A stretch of 36,336 nt of DNA from a bacterium. GTDB lineage: Bacteria; Planctomycetota; UBA1135; GCA-002686595. The stretch's first letter is position 1. Each line of letters opens with the position of its first letter. Below the pieces are notes generated by a model. It was not told where the DNA came from, made no database searches, and saw only the letters and a list, made by a program, of their open reading frames with translations. The translations under genes were made by a program, and so were the position numbers. The stretch lies in assembly GCA_024228395.1 (NCBI GenBank), contig JAAETM010000183.1, forward strand, positions 1-36,336, written 5' to 3'. Positions 24,134 through 33,393 of this stretch are shown here, one piece after another.

Positions 24134-26353
24134 CTAAAAATCCGCCAGGTTTTGATCGTCGAAGACCAAGGTCTCGTCGAGGGCGGGGGGGGCCTCGTTG
24201 GAACGGTACTTAGGGGTCTGGGTTGCGTTTGCCGTGGGGAAAGGAGCGTCTACGGAAGAGACGTCCACGGGAGCAGGCTCCACCTCGATCGAGCCGTTGG
24301 GGAGCTTGTACTTTTGTGTTAGGCCTGTCAGGGTCTGCACGTAGGTGGTTGTGTCAGTCACCGTGGCTGCCAGCTCCTCAGCGCTAGCCGCATTGGCTTG
24401 GGTGGCTCGATCCACCTGTTCCATGCTACTCTTAATGAATTGGAGGCCCTGGTCCTGCTCCTTGCATGCGGATGTGATCTCGCCGAGCAGCGAGTTCACC
24501 CCTTGGGTCGACTGGGTGATGGTTGCCAGGGAAGATGCCACGCGATCTGCCATGAGCGTTCCGTTTTGTGCTCGCTTGGAGGACTCTTGAATAAGAACCG
24601 TTGTGTCCTTGGCCGCTTCTGCGCAGCGTTGGGCTAGGCTTCTCACCTCGCCGGCCACGACCGCAAAGCCCTTGCCGGCTTCCCCAGCGCGAGCCGCTTC
24701 CACGGCCGCATTGAGCGCCAAGAGGTTGGTTTGGAAGGCGATTTCGTCGATGACTTTGATGACTCGAGAGACGTCCTGGCTGGACTCTTGGATCTCATTC
24801 ATGGCGGTCATCAAGTGTTTGGTTTCTTCGGTACTCTGGATAGCGTTTTCCTTCGTCTCAGCAGAAATCGTCGATGCTGAACCAGCATGCTCAGCGTTGG
24901 AAGCGGCCGTGATGGAGATCTCCTCGATGGCGGCAGACATATCTTCCATAGAGGCGGACTGCTGCGATGAAGCCGCGGCCAAGCTCTGGCTCGAGCTGTT
25001 GATCATGGAGCTGTTATCCTCGATCTCAGTGGCTGCGACTTTGACTTGGGTCAGGCCTGATCCAATGCTGTTCAGGAAGTCGTTGATCGATTGGGCCAGG
25101 CGACCCATGTCGGAGCCAACGGTTTCATCCAAGCGTCCCGTCAATTCCCCGTCCGCCATGGCGTGCAGAAGTCCATTGGTCTTCCTCAGCGGGTCGACAA
25201 TGCCGTGTGCGATGCTTCTGGCGAGCAGGCCACCAAGGATGGTCACCACCAAACCCAGGATGATTTCAATGCGCATCATGCCCGTGATCTTGGATTCCGA
25301 TTTAGCTGTCAGCTGCGCTACCAATTGGTGCGAGTGTTTCAGGGCTTCATTGGATAGGGGAAAGAGCGCTTCCTGTGCGTGCGACTCGTTGAGCGGGTTG
25401 CGGGCATTCTCCCTGATTTCGGCGACTCCACTTATCAAGTTTGCCCAGGCTTGGCTAGCTTTGCTGAGCGTGTTCTGCATGTTTGGGTCTCCCAGAGCAC
25501 TGAGCTGAACCGGTTCCTGCTGGTTGAGGTCCCTAAATGTTCCCCCCCCAGACTGCATCGCGTTCAGGGTGGACTCGAAAAGCGCCGCCGTGGCGGCGCC
25601 TGCGGGGTCCTTCTGGGTTTTGAGCAAGAAGGATGAGACCATGGGGTCGGTAGGCAAGGGGATGCGCACGGAAAGTAATCCCATGACGTCTCCTTCCACC
25701 CAATCGGTTTTGGGACTGTCCGCGTGTCTGTTGTGACAGGTTACGCACCCTGCACTCGCAATATCTGCGGTCACATAGTCCAGGAACATGTCGCCATTTT
25801 TTTCGACGAGCACGGAGTGGGCGCTGTCGGGTGCCGCTACGATGGCGTCCCAGGCTGTTTGATCTTCTGCGTGCGCAAGGCCCCTATCGGGGTGGATGTT
25901 CCACTTGCTCAGAAGCCGTGAATTGATGTGGTCATCTTTGGCGAGCGCCTCTCCCACTTCCCGAACAAATGTTGCTGGGGTAGGGATGGCATTTTCAACC
26001 CCGTGGAAATTCGGCGTTGCACTGATGTTTGAACCCTCAGCCTTGAGCTTCAACACCACGTTCTTTGTGTAATAGGCGCGGTCAGCGGCTATCTGCTCGC
26101 CTGCTGCCATGGCAACACCCCGAGCCTTCTGCACAGCTGACTTGACCGGGATGAGTTCACCAAGAACCTCTTTCGTGTATTTTTGGGTCAGCATGCGTTG
26201 CCTGCCGGCCAATGCAGCCACCAGGGCATCGTCGCGTTGGTCACTGAGAGTACGAACTGTGTAGGTCACAATGGCCACGAGGGCCAAGATGAACATTGAC
26301 GGGATAACGAATATTTTCGTTGCAACCGGCAGGGAGGCAAAACGGAGCTTCAT
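24134..26353 (-). CDS. Methyl-accepting chemotaxis protein with c-type-heme (Tll0287/DUF3365-like) sensor
   Basis: 739 residues. TM1 at ~13-33 and TM2 at ~358-378 enclose a large periplasmic domain. It opens with [17 protein letters not shown], close to the PilJ/NarX-type helix. It then has a DUF3365-like region ending in [12 protein letters not shown], where residues 203-207 are a CxxCH heme-c attachment motif. A HAMP domain ([20 protein letters not shown]) leads to the MCP signalling bundle, whose tip [20 protein letters not shown] is intact at ~535-560 for CheA/CheW binding. The C-terminus is an extended tail ending [11 protein letters not shown], without an NWETF-type pentapeptide. A covalent heme would let it sense redox state, O2 or NO; that is inferred from the family. 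No che operon is adjacent. Confidence 0.9.
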   Translation of the reverse strand: MKLRFASLPVATKIFVIPSMFILALVAIVTYTVRTLSDQRDDALVAALAGRQRMLTQKYTKEVLGELIPVKSAVQKARGVAMAAGEQIAADRAYYTKNVVLKLKAEGSNISATPNFHGVENAIPTPATFVREVGEALAKDDHINSRLLSKWNIHPDRGLAHAEDQTAWDAIVAAPDSAHSVLVEKNGDMFLDYVTADIASAGCVTCHNRHADSPKTDWVEGDVMGLLSVRIPLPTDPMVSSFLLKTQKDPAGAATAALFESTLNAMQSGGGTFRDLNQQEPVQLSALGDPNMQNTLSKASQAWANLISGVAEIRENARNPLNESHAQEALFPLSNEALKHSHQLVAQLTAKSESKITGMMRIEIILGLVVTILGGLLARSIAHGIVDPLRKTNGLLHAMADGELTGRLDETVGSDMGRLAQSINDFLNSIGSGLTQVKVAATEIEDNSSMINSSSQSLAAASSQQSASMEDMSAAIEEISITAASNAEHAGSASTISAETKENAIQSTEETKHLMTAMNEIQESSQDVSRVIKVIDEIAFQTNLLALNAAVEAARAGEAGKGFAVVAGEVRSLAQRCAEAAKDTTVLIQESSKRAQNGTLMADRVASSLATITQSTQGVNSLLGEITSACKEQDQGLQFIKSSMEQVDRATQANAASAEELAATVTDTTTYVQTLTGLTQKYKLPNGSIEVEPAPVDVSSVDAPFPTANATQTPKYRSNEAPPALDETLVFDDQNLADF

Positions 26354-26474
26354 TGGATTTGGAGGGGGATAGGCATTCCTTGGAGCCTGCTGTTACGCAG
26401 GGCCGCGACCCTGTCCATTTCGGCGCTCCAGGTGCTCAGCCCTTGTCCCAATCACCCGGTTATCATGGGCCGTT

Positions 26475-26502
26475 CCATTTGGGGGAGGGTGCCCCCAAAT
26501 GG
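26475..26502. repeat. 11-bp perfect inverted repeat between ntrC-like and MCP genes
   Basis: CCATTTGGGGG (26475-26485) and CCCCCAAATGG (26492-26502), loop of 6. Nearby is the 14-bp palindrome TTTGTGGCCACAAA (26520-26533). There is no T tract in the needed place, so it may be an mRNA structure or operator between the two same-strand genes. Confidence 0.65.
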
Positions 26503-26588
26503 GGCATAAAGGGGCCTTTTTTGTGGCCACAAAGCCTCTTGAGGGGCCTGCCTACTTTGCCTGAGTCCCTGGACCCCGGTACAAACTG

Positions 26589-27998
26589 CTAGCGCAGCTC
26601 GTAGCGATCGAGTTTTTTGTAAAGATGACTTCGTTGCATGCCCAATTCCTCCGCCGTGCGTTTGATGTTGCCGCCGTTGCGTTCGAGGCGGGTTCGGAAG
26701 AACAGGGCCTCGGATTGGTTCTTGAACTCCTCGAAGGTGGGCGCTTCGAAGGGGTCGGGGCCGTTGTTTGCGATGGCGGGAACGGTGGGCAAAGAGAGAC
26801 CCGGCCCGTCTTGCAGGACGCGCTCCACATCGGTCAGGGTCAGGTGGTCCTCGGCGGCGAAAACCGTTGCGGCTTGCAGCACGTTGCGCAGTTGCCGAAC
26901 GTTGCCCGGCCACGGTGCCGCACGCAGGAATGCGAGGGCGTCCTCCTGGACGGCGGGGGCGCGACGCCCGGTACGTTCAGCTTGCAGTCCAAGCAGATGG
27001 GCGACTATCTCCGGGATGTCCTCGGGGTGTTCGCGCAGGGCCGGCGCGCGCAGCGGCACCACGTTGAGGCGGTAGAACAGGTCCATGCGAAAGGTCTTGT
27101 CCTCAACGCCTTGCGCCAGGTTTGCATTGGTGGCGGCCAGCACGCGAATGTCGACGGGGTGGTTGTCGTTACCGCCCACGCGGGTAATCTCCAAGTTCTC
27201 CAGGGCTCGCAACACTTTGGCCTGTGCGGCCGTGGGCATATCCCCGATTTCGTCAAGGAACAGCGTGCCGCCGTTGGCCGCTTCGAAGTGTCCGATGCGT
27301 TGGCCCGTGGCGCCGGTGAAGCTTCCCTTTTCGTGGCCAAAGAGCTCCGACTCGATCAGCTCGCTGGGAATGGCCGCACAGTTGACCGTGATGAAAGGGC
27401 CAGCGGCGCGCGGGCTCTGCGCATGGATGGAGCGGGCCAGGACTTCCTTGCCGCTGCCGTTTTCTCCGGTGATGAGTACCGCTGCGTGAGAGACTGCCAC
27501 CTGTGAGATCTGTTCCCGTAGGGCTCGTAGGGCGGGACTGGAGCCGATCAGGCGGTGGGGGCTTTCCAGGCGTTCGCGCAGGGAAGTGTTCTCCTCCTCC
27601 AGCTTGTGGGTGCGCAGCACAGCGCGCAGCGTTACCAGGACGCGATTGTCATCCAGGGGCTTTTCCAGGAAGTTCGCCGCTCCGGTTTGCATGGCGGTGA
27701 CCGCCGTGGCCACGTCGCCGTGCCCGCTGATCAGGACCACCGGCGGCGGATCGTCCAGGCCTTGGATTCGCTCCAGCAATTGCAGGCCGTCCAACTTGGG
27801 CATTTTGAGATCGGTGAGCACCGCTGCCGGCGGTTGGCCTTGTTCCTTTTGCAAACGCACCCAAGCTTCCTCGCCATCCCGTGCGGTAAGAACCTCGAAA
27901 CCTTCGAAGCGCAGTAGCATTTCCAGGCTTTGGCGGATGTCTCCGTCGTCGTCAACAACCAAAATGGTGGTGCTCTGGTTAGGATGTGTAGGGCTCAT
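26589..27998 (-). CDS. NtrC-family sigma-54-dependent response regulator
   Basis: 469 residues from ATG 27998. The N-terminal receiver domain has the acidic pair in ILVVDDDGDIR, phospho-Asp in VLTDLKMPKLDG, and VLISGHGD and FLEKPL. The central AAA+ domain has Walker A GENGSGKE, the sigma-54 contact loop as GSFTGA (GAFTGA variant, FTGA kept), Walker B LFLDEIGDM and the R-finger region FRMDLFYRLNV. The C-terminal Fis-type HTH is NIKRTAEELGMQRSHLYKKL. It should therefore activate sigma-54 promoters after phosphorylation. No histidine kinase is encoded in the window. The anmK gene diverges after only 37 bases, so their promoters must overlap; the MCP gene lies downstream on the same strand. Confidence 0.95.
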   Translation of the reverse strand: MSPTHPNQSTTILVVDDDGDIRQSLEMLLRFEGFEVLTARDGEEAWVRLQKEQGQPPAAVLTDLKMPKLDGLQLLERIQGLDDPPPVVLISGHGDVATAVTAMQTGAANFLEKPLDDNRVLVTLRAVLRTHKLEEENTSLRERLESPHRLIGSSPALRALREQISQVAVSHAAVLITGENGSGKEVLARSIHAQSPRAAGPFITVNCAAIPSELIESELFGHEKGSFTGATGQRIGHFEAANGGTLFLDEIGDMPTAAQAKVLRALENLEITRVGGNDNHPVDIRVLAATNANLAQGVEDKTFRMDLFYRLNVVPLRAPALREHPEDIPEIVAHLLGLQAERTGRRAPAVQEDALAFLRAAPWPGNVRQLRNVLQAATVFAAEDHLTLTDVERVLQDGPGLSLPTVPAIANNGPDPFEAPTFEEFKNQSEALFFRTRLERNGGNIKRTAEELGMQRSHLYKKLDRYELR

Positions 27999-28035
27999 GG
28001 GGGATAGGATACCGAAACCACGAAATGGGAAGCGA

Positions 28036-29193
28036 ATGGACCAGAATGCTCTGCGCAAAAAATTAGAAGGACCGCAAGGGTTGCTCGTGGCGGGTTTGCT
28101 CTCCGGTACCTCAGCCGATGGCATCGACGTGGGCTTGGTGGGGTTTCGAGGCGATCACGCAAAGCAGAATGGTTGTCGCCCGGAACTCCATGCCTTCGAA
28201 ACCGTGCCCTTTGAATTCGGGTTGCTCCAGCGTTTGAGGGGCGCTTTGGATGGTGCGCCTATGGACCTGGCGGGGGTTGGGCGGCTCCATGGGGATTTGG
28301 GCCATGCTTTTGGAAAGGCCGCAGATCAGGTGGCCAAGGCCCACGGGGTTGCATTGGATTGGGTCGGCAGCCATGGGCAAACGGTTTGGCACTTCGACGG
28401 GGACGGGGAACCAGGGACGTTGCAATTGGGAGATGGTGCGCGCGTGGCCGCAGCCTGCTGCGCTCCTGTCGTGAGTGATTTTCGGGCTGCCCATGTTGCG
28501 GTGGGGGGGCACGGTGCGCCCCTAGCCATCCTGGCGGACGGGCGCATTTTTGCTGGGGGGCCGCGGCCTCGGATCATTCTCAACCTGGGGGGCATGGCCA
28601 ACCTATCCAGGTTGGGGAGGGGGCAAACTTCCGGGACCGCCTTCGATACGGGTCCAGCGGGTAGCTTGCTCGACGGATTGGCCCGGGCCCTTTTGAAGGA
28701 GCCTATGGATAGGGACGGCCGGGTTGCTGCCGGGGGCCAGGTTCAGGATGAGTGGGTGCACCATCTGCTCAAGAGCCCTTTTTTTGATCAAAAACCTCCC
28801 AAAAGCACGGGACGTGACACCTTCGGTCAGGATTTTGTCGACGATTTTTTGAAGTTTGCGGGGCCCGGGGCGCGGCCTGCCGACGTGCTGGCCAGTGCGG
28901 TCAGGGCCGTGGCGAGGAGTGTGGCCCAGGCCATAGCTCGTTGGCTGCCGGACTCCGGGGAGTACCTGGTGGTGGCTGGGGGAGGGGTGTACAACGGGGC
29001 CCTCATGGGAGATTTGGCGCTTGAAACCGGCCTTATCACCCATTCAAGCGCGGAAATCGGGGTCCAGCCAGATGCCAGGGAGTCCATGATCTTCGCATGC
29101 CTGGCAGTGGATTTTTTGCAGGGTCGGGGGACACCAGTGGGGAATTTCGAGCGGGTGGTCCTGGGGAAATTGAGCCTGCCCCCGGGTACTTAG
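28036..29193 (+). CDS. anmK: Anhydro-N-acetylmuramic acid kinase
   Basis: 385 residues from ATG 28036 (GGGAAG just upstream). Hydrolyses and phosphorylates 1,6-anhydro-MurNAc to MurNAc-6-phosphate in cell-wall recycling. Family motifs: LLSGTSADGIDVGLVGF (phosphate loop), GSHGQTVWHFDGD, LGDGARVAAA, LNLGGMANLSRL, AFDTGPAGSLLDGLAR and the second nucleotide motif VVAGGGVYNGALM. Length is usual (370-390). It implies recycled peptidoglycan. Divergent from the ntrC-like gene with a very short intergenic gap; no murQ or nagZ is next to it. Confidence 0.95.
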   Translation: MDQNALRKKLEGPQGLLVAGLLSGTSADGIDVGLVGFRGDHAKQNGCRPELHAFETVPFEFGLLQRLRGALDGAPMDLAGVGRLHGDLGHAFGKAADQVAKAHGVALDWVGSHGQTVWHFDGDGEPGTLQLGDGARVAAACCAPVVSDFRAAHVAVGGHGAPLAILADGRIFAGGPRPRIILNLGGMANLSRLGRGQTSGTAFDTGPAGSLLDGLARALLKEPMDRDGRVAAGGQVQDEWVHHLLKSPFFDQKPPKSTGRDTFGQDFVDDFLKFAGPGARPADVLASAVRAVARSVAQAIARWLPDSGEYLVVAGGGVYNGALMGDLALETGLITHSSAEIGVQPDARESMIFACLAVDFLQGRGTPVGNFERVVLGKLSLPPGT

Positions 29194-29325
29194 AGGAACC
29201 TCCGGGGGGCCCTTGGGGTCGAGATTGGCATCTTTCCCAATGTTTGTTGGGGCAAAAAGTGTGATCGGATCGGTATCCCAGGCACACTATGGCACTAGGA
29301 AGACCCCGAGGGCCATGCCCTATCC

Positions 29326-29353
29326 TTGACCCGGGGCCAAGCCTCGGTATCAT
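29326..29353 (+). promoter_or_regulatory. Candidate sigma-70-type promoter for the HEAT-repeat gene
   Basis: TTGACC (29326-29331), a 16-base spacer and TATCAT (29348-29353), ~127 bases before the start codon. It matches 5/6 and 4/6 of the consensus. Found by eye only. Confidence 0.4.
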
Positions 29354-29480
29354 TCCCGGACGTTTCACCGTTAGGTGCGAGTCGGCTTTCCCAAGTGGGG
29401 AAGGTCCAGCCGCCGCGCGGACTCCCGGGTGTGACCCAAATCCCCCCTCCTATCCTCCCCCCAGGCGAAGGACCCCGAAC

Positions 29481-31586
29481 ATGATCATTCCGCGCCGGAA
29501 TCTTGGCCTCCTGTTGGCCCTGTCCGCTTTCCTTGTACCCGTCTCATCCGCTGCTCCCGTCTTCCAAGACCTGAACAGCGATTTCAATGAGGGCGTGCAA
29601 CTCTTGCACCAAGGCCGCAAGGCCGAAGCACTGGTGGCGTTCCAACGCATCCTTGCAGCGGACCCGGCCAACGAGGCCGCTTACCAGCTTTGGAAAGAAA
29701 TCGACCACGAAATATGGATGGAACTGCTCGTGGAGGGCGGTGACTTCAAGTTGGTCGCCAAACGCATCATGGACCGCGCCACCACGGAGCGCATCGCAGC
29801 TCGCAACGACGAAGGTGCTATCCGCAGCTTGGTTGACACTCTGCGTTCCTCCGAGGACTCCCTTGAGCGTCGTCGCACGATCGACGCCATGTCCGCCCTC
29901 CATGGCGAGTACGTGGTGCCCTATCTGCTACCTGCTCTGGCCGATGACCAAAACGATGATTGGCGTGTGCTGGTCATGGTTTCCTTGGCTCGCTTGGGTC
30001 CCGATGTGGTGCTTCCCCTCATGGAAGCCCTTGAGTCCGACAATAGCTTCTTGCGTCGCAACGTGGTGTCGACCCTCGGTAATATGGGTGACCCACGCGC
30101 AGCAGGTCCCTTGGCTGCCCTCGCCGCCACCGACTCCGATGCCACCGTGGCTGGCGCCGCCCGCGACGCCGCAGCCAAGTGCGGTTTGAGAGGGGACGCC
30201 TTGTCCGCCTTGCTCGCCGCCGGTGATGCATACCATTACCGCCACGCAAGCGTGCTGGCTTCCTATATGTACAGCGAAGTGGTTTGGTCCTGGAATGGCG
30301 AGAAACTCGTCTCCAGTGCTGTTCCCCACGCGATCTACAACAACGAGCTTTCTAAGAAAGCCTACTACCGTGCTTTGGCACTGACCCCCGACTCGCTCGA
30401 CGCCCAAGCGGGTGTGGCCCGCGCTTGTGTGGATATCACCGCCAAGCTCTCCGCCATGGCTGATGCCGGCGCAGATGTGAGCGAGCTTCAGGCCCAAGGT
30501 GCTGAAGGCTCCTTGGCCGTGGCCTTGGCAGGTCCCGCCGCTTTGGACCTGGCCCTGCAGTGGGCTGTGCTCAACGACGATGCCAGCACCGGCACCCTTC
30601 TTTGCAACGCTCTCGCGAGCACCGCAAAGGGTCCGACCCAAGGTCTGGTCGCTGCCCTCGAAGCCTCCGATGGGGGAGTTCGCGGGGAAGCTGCTGTGGC
30701 CCTTGGACGCATCGCGATCCAAACCAAGCAAGGTGTGGAGGCCCGCGTGATCGCCGCCCTCGGCCAGAACACCGGTCGTGAGGTCGTGCGGGTGGCCGCC
30801 ATCATCGATGGCAACACCGATCGCGCTGCTGCACTCACCCAGGCGCTCGTTGCCCAGGGTGTCATGGTCAACCACCGCGGCTCGGGTGCCAAGGGCCTCG
30901 ACATGCTCAACCGTATTCCCCAGGTCGACATGATTTTGGTGGGTGACTCCCTCGGTGGCATGACCGCCGATGCAGTGTTCGTGAACATCGCCGACAACGT
31001 AGCCATGGCCAAGGCCCCCGTCTTTATGCTCACTGAGAATGAAGCGATCGGAGAGGCCTACTCGGGCCGCATCGCCGGAGTGATTGCCGATGTGACTGAT
31101 CTGTCCAGCCTGAATTCGGTCTTCGAAGAAAACCTGGATGGAGATCGTGCGCAAGCCGACCGCTTGGCCGCCCACTCCGCCCAGGCCCTTGCCGAGCTGG
31201 CCGCCGCCGGTCACGACATCAGTGGAACCCTCGCTGACCTGGCTAGCACCCTGGCACACCGTCCCGATACCGTTTGCATCCCCGCAATGGACGCTCTCGC
31301 TTTGGCTGGTTCCGCCGACCAAGCAGCTGGTGTGCTCGCGGTTCTGACCGACACGGCTCGCAGTGATGCGGCTCGCATTGCAGCCGGATCCGCCTTCGCA
31401 GGCATCCTTGGCCACAGCGACGTGGACGCCGGTGCCATCGACGGGTTGCGCAGCGTGTTTGTTTCCGACGCTAGCCTAGGTGTTCGCCAGGCGGCTGGAC
31501 GCGCACTCGGTCGCTTTGCTCTTTCGAGCACGGATCGTGCTGAGCTGATGCGTCAGGTGCGTAACACCGTCACCAGCGCCCAGTAG
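29481..31586 (+). CDS. Exported TPR/HEAT-repeat protein with an embedded receiver-like segment
   Basis: 701 residues from ATG 29481; this start gives a signal peptide (NLGLLLALSAFLVPVSSAAP). A TPR (NEGVQLLHQGRKAEALVAFQ) comes first. HEAT repeats follow (DWRVLVMVSLARLGPDVVLP, SFLRRNVVSTLGNMGDPRA, VRGEAAVALGRIA) and recur at the C-terminus (LGVRQAAGRALGRFAL). Residues ~434-555 look different: VRVAAIIDGNTDRAAAL, VDMILVGDSLGGMTADA (Asp489), APVFMLTENE, GVIADVTDLS. That is the strand order of a CheY-like receiver with the central Asp and the Thr, but without the acidic pair and the conserved Lys. It is probably a non-phosphorylated pseudo-receiver. Stand-alone gene with a candidate promoter upstream and a strong hairpin downstream. 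Function unknown; probably a periplasmic scaffold. Confidence 0.78.
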   Translation: MIIPRRNLGLLLALSAFLVPVSSAAPVFQDLNSDFNEGVQLLHQGRKAEALVAFQRILAADPANEAAYQLWKEIDHEIWMELLVEGGDFKLVAKRIMDRATTERIAARNDEGAIRSLVDTLRSSEDSLERRRTIDAMSALHGEYVVPYLLPALADDQNDDWRVLVMVSLARLGPDVVLPLMEALESDNSFLRRNVVSTLGNMGDPRAAGPLAALAATDSDATVAGAARDAAAKCGLRGDALSALLAAGDAYHYRHASVLASYMYSEVVWSWNGEKLVSSAVPHAIYNNELSKKAYYRALALTPDSLDAQAGVARACVDITAKLSAMADAGADVSELQAQGAEGSLAVALAGPAALDLALQWAVLNDDASTGTLLCNALASTAKGPTQGLVAALEASDGGVRGEAAVALGRIAIQTKQGVEARVIAALGQNTGREVVRVAAIIDGNTDRAAALTQALVAQGVMVNHRGSGAKGLDMLNRIPQVDMILVGDSLGGMTADAVFVNIADNVAMAKAPVFMLTENEAIGEAYSGRIAGVIADVTDLSSLNSVFEENLDGDRAQADRLAAHSAQALAELAAAGHDISGTLADLASTLAHRPDTVCIPAMDALALAGSADQAAGVLAVLTDTARSDAARIAAGSAFAGILGHSDVDAGAIDGLRSVFVSDASLGVRQAAGRALGRFALSSTDRAELMRQVRNTVTSAQ

Positions 31587-31656
31587 CCACAAAGTTTGTA
31601 ATTCGAGACAGGAACGCGCGTTTGGAATAAGAACCGCAGTCTTGTCTTCCCGGACA

Positions 31657-31691
31657 CCGGCCCGGCGCGTATTCTTTGCGCGTCGGGCCGG
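31657..31691. terminator. Strong GC-rich hairpin after the HEAT-repeat gene
   Basis: CCGGCCCGGCGCG (31657-31669) pairs with CGCGTCGGGCCGG (31679-31691), 13 bp with one G-T pair and a 9-base loop. There is no T tract after it, so termination is only suggested. Confidence 0.45.
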
Positions 31692-31749
31692 ATGCCCAAC
31701 ACCGGGGTAACCCCGGGTCAGTTGCTGGTCCGGCTAACAACAAAACAAT

Positions 31750-31824
31750 GCCAGAGTAGCTCAGTGGTAGAGCATCGCTTTCGTAAAGCGAGGGTCGTCG
31801 GTTCAAACCCGATCTCTGGCTCCA
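31750..31824 (+). tRNA. tRNA-Thr (anticodon CGT)
   Basis: Complete cloverleaf. Acceptor GCCAGAG pairs with CTCTGGC (31814-31820), then discriminator T and a genomically encoded CCA (31822-31824). D-arm GCTC/GAGC, anticodon stem TCGCT/AGCGA with loop TTCGTAA, so anticodon CGT is at 31782-31784 and reads ACG. T-arm GTCGG-TTCAAAC-CCGAT. G1-C72 and C2-G71 agree with threonine identity. Confidence 0.95.
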
Positions 31825-32032
31825 CTCATACGGTGCCATGTTCTTCCCTCCTGCGTGGCACGAAATGTGCCAAGCACCTGGGCGGTGGCAGTGGGCCCAG
31901 GAGGCAGCCTTCCATTGGGTACGGTGTTGGCTGACCCTGAATGGCGTCGAGTCACGGGAGCGAGTCACCTTGATCCAAAGAGGATGGGTGATCTCTGGCA
32001 AACCCCTCCAGGCCCAACATGCTTCAAAAACC

Positions 32033-32857
32033 ATGAAACTACGCAGCCTCTTCCCAGCCCTAACCATAAGGCGCATCGTCATCGGTGTGGTTCACCTGCC
32101 CGCCCTGCCGGGCTCTCCCGGCTCTATCGGGTCCATGGCCCACGTACTCGATTTCGCGCGCAACGATGCGCGTGCGCTGATTCGAGGGGGCGTGGATGGC
32201 ATCATCGTAGAGAACTTCGGCGACAAGCCTTTTTTTGCAGGGGCGGCGCCTCCTGAAACCATCGCGGCCATGGCTGTGGCCTTACGCGGGGTTGTCGAAG
32301 TCGTGGGGACCTGTCCCGTGGGTGCCAATGTCTTGCGCAATGATGCCCAAGGGGCTTTGGCCCTGTGTCCCGCGACCGGAGCAGGATTCGTGCGGATCAA
32401 TGTTCACGTGGGCGCGGCGGTGACGGACCAGGGGTTGGTTCAGGGGGCCGCAGCCGAGACAATGCGCCGGCGTTCTGTCCTTTGTCCCGACGCGGCTTTG
32501 CTGGCGGACGTGCACGTGAAACACGCCACGCCATTGGGCTCCGAATCCTTGGAGCAATCCGCCATCGATACCTGGCACCGGGGCATGGCGGACGGCCTTG
32601 TGGTCAGCGGGTTGGGAACGGGTCAGGCGCCTGTGCCGGAACGTGTACAGCGTATTCGCACGGTCTTGCCCGAGGCACCGATCCTGCTGGGATCTGGAGT
32701 GGACGAGGCGAATGCCGTGAGCCTTTTGGCCCAGGCCAACGGTGCGATCGTGGCCTCATCGCTCAAAATGGACGGCGTGTTGGAAGCGCCGGTCGATCCG
32801 GAAAGGGTCAAGCGATTCGTTGGCTTGGTACATGGGATGGGCCCTTTGAAGAACTGA
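32033..32857 (+). CDS. BtpA/SgcQ family TIM-barrel protein
   Basis: 274 residues from ATG 32033 (no ribosome-binding site; the open frame upstream towards the tRNA looks non-coding). Motifs of the BtpA family run in order along the barrel: IGVVHLPALPGSPGS, GGVDGIIVENFGDKPF, GTCPVGANVLRNDAQGALAL, GFVRINVHVGAAVTDQGLV, LADVHVKHATPLG, DGLVVSGLGTGQ, PILLGSGVDEANA and a phosphate-binding-like end IVASSLKMDG. BtpA was described for photosystem I stability in cyanobacteria, but the family is widespread in non-phototrophs, where its enzyme activity is unsettled. It precedes moaB by one base, so the two are likely co-expressed. Confidence 0.88.
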   Translation: MKLRSLFPALTIRRIVIGVVHLPALPGSPGSIGSMAHVLDFARNDARALIRGGVDGIIVENFGDKPFFAGAAPPETIAAMAVALRGVVEVVGTCPVGANVLRNDAQGALALCPATGAGFVRINVHVGAAVTDQGLVQGAAAETMRRRSVLCPDAALLADVHVKHATPLGSESLEQSAIDTWHRGMADGLVVSGLGTGQAPVPERVQRIRTVLPEAPILLGSGVDEANAVSLLAQANGAIVASSLKMDGVLEAPVDPERVKRFVGLVHGMGPLKN

Positions 32858-32858
32858 C

Positions 32859-33362
32859 ATGGGATTGCAGCAACACCAAAAAGATGGCGAGGGCGCACTG
32901 AATTTCGCGGTGGTCACCGTGAGCGATACGCGCCGCGGTGATCAGGACGCTGGCGGAGCTTACTTGGTTGAAGCGCTGGAGGCGGCTGGACATCACATTG
33001 TCCGGCGCGAGTGGGTGAAGGATGATCGCCAGGAGATTCGGACCCAGGCGAAGAGCAGCGTGAAACAAGCCGACGTGCAGGTCGTATTGTTCACGGGGGG
33101 CACGGGCTTGGCAGCGCGCGACGTGACCGCGGAGGTGATTGGGGAAATCGTCGACACTCCCATTCCAGGGTTTGGCGAGTTGTTTCGACAGCTTTCCTAT
33201 GAGGAGATTGGCCCGGCCACGATTTTGAGCAGGGCCTGCGCGGGGGTGCGTTCGCGCAAGCTGGTGTGTGCATTGCCCGGCTCACCAAAGGCCTTGCGTC
33301 TGGCCATGGAAAAAATCTTGCTGCCCGAATGCGGGCACATCGTGGCACAGCTGCGGGGGTGA
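32859..33362 (+). CDS. moaB: MoaB/MogA-like molybdopterin biosynthesis protein
   Basis: 167 residues. Molybdopterin-binding fold that adenylylates molybdopterin in the MogA branch. Motifs: NFAVVTVSDTRRGDQDAGG, VVLFTGGTGLAARDVTAEVI (the GGTG ligand loop), PIPGFGELFRQLSYEEIGPA and LVCALPGSPKAL. It is a single MoaB-type domain without a MoeA fusion. ATG follows the btpA-like stop by one base. No other Moco gene is in the window, so the partner genes must be elsewhere. Assignment between MoaB and MogA subtypes needs a tree. Confidence 0.92.
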   Translation: MGLQQHQKDGEGALNFAVVTVSDTRRGDQDAGGAYLVEALEAAGHHIVRREWVKDDRQEIRTQAKSSVKQADVQVVLFTGGTGLAARDVTAEVIGEIVDTPIPGFGELFRQLSYEEIGPATILSRACAGVRSRKLVCALPGSPKALRLAMEKILLPECGHIVAQLRG

Positions 33363-33393
33363 TCGGCGGTCGGCGATCAGGCCAAAATTGCGG

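Noticed and set aside
26625..27506. 293-residue plus-strand frame
   Set aside because: Antisense to the NtrC-type regulator, whose AAA+ and HTH motifs are unambiguous.
29928..31415. 495-residue minus-strand frame
   Set aside because: Antisense to the HEAT-repeat gene; Gly/His-rich and without recognisable motifs.
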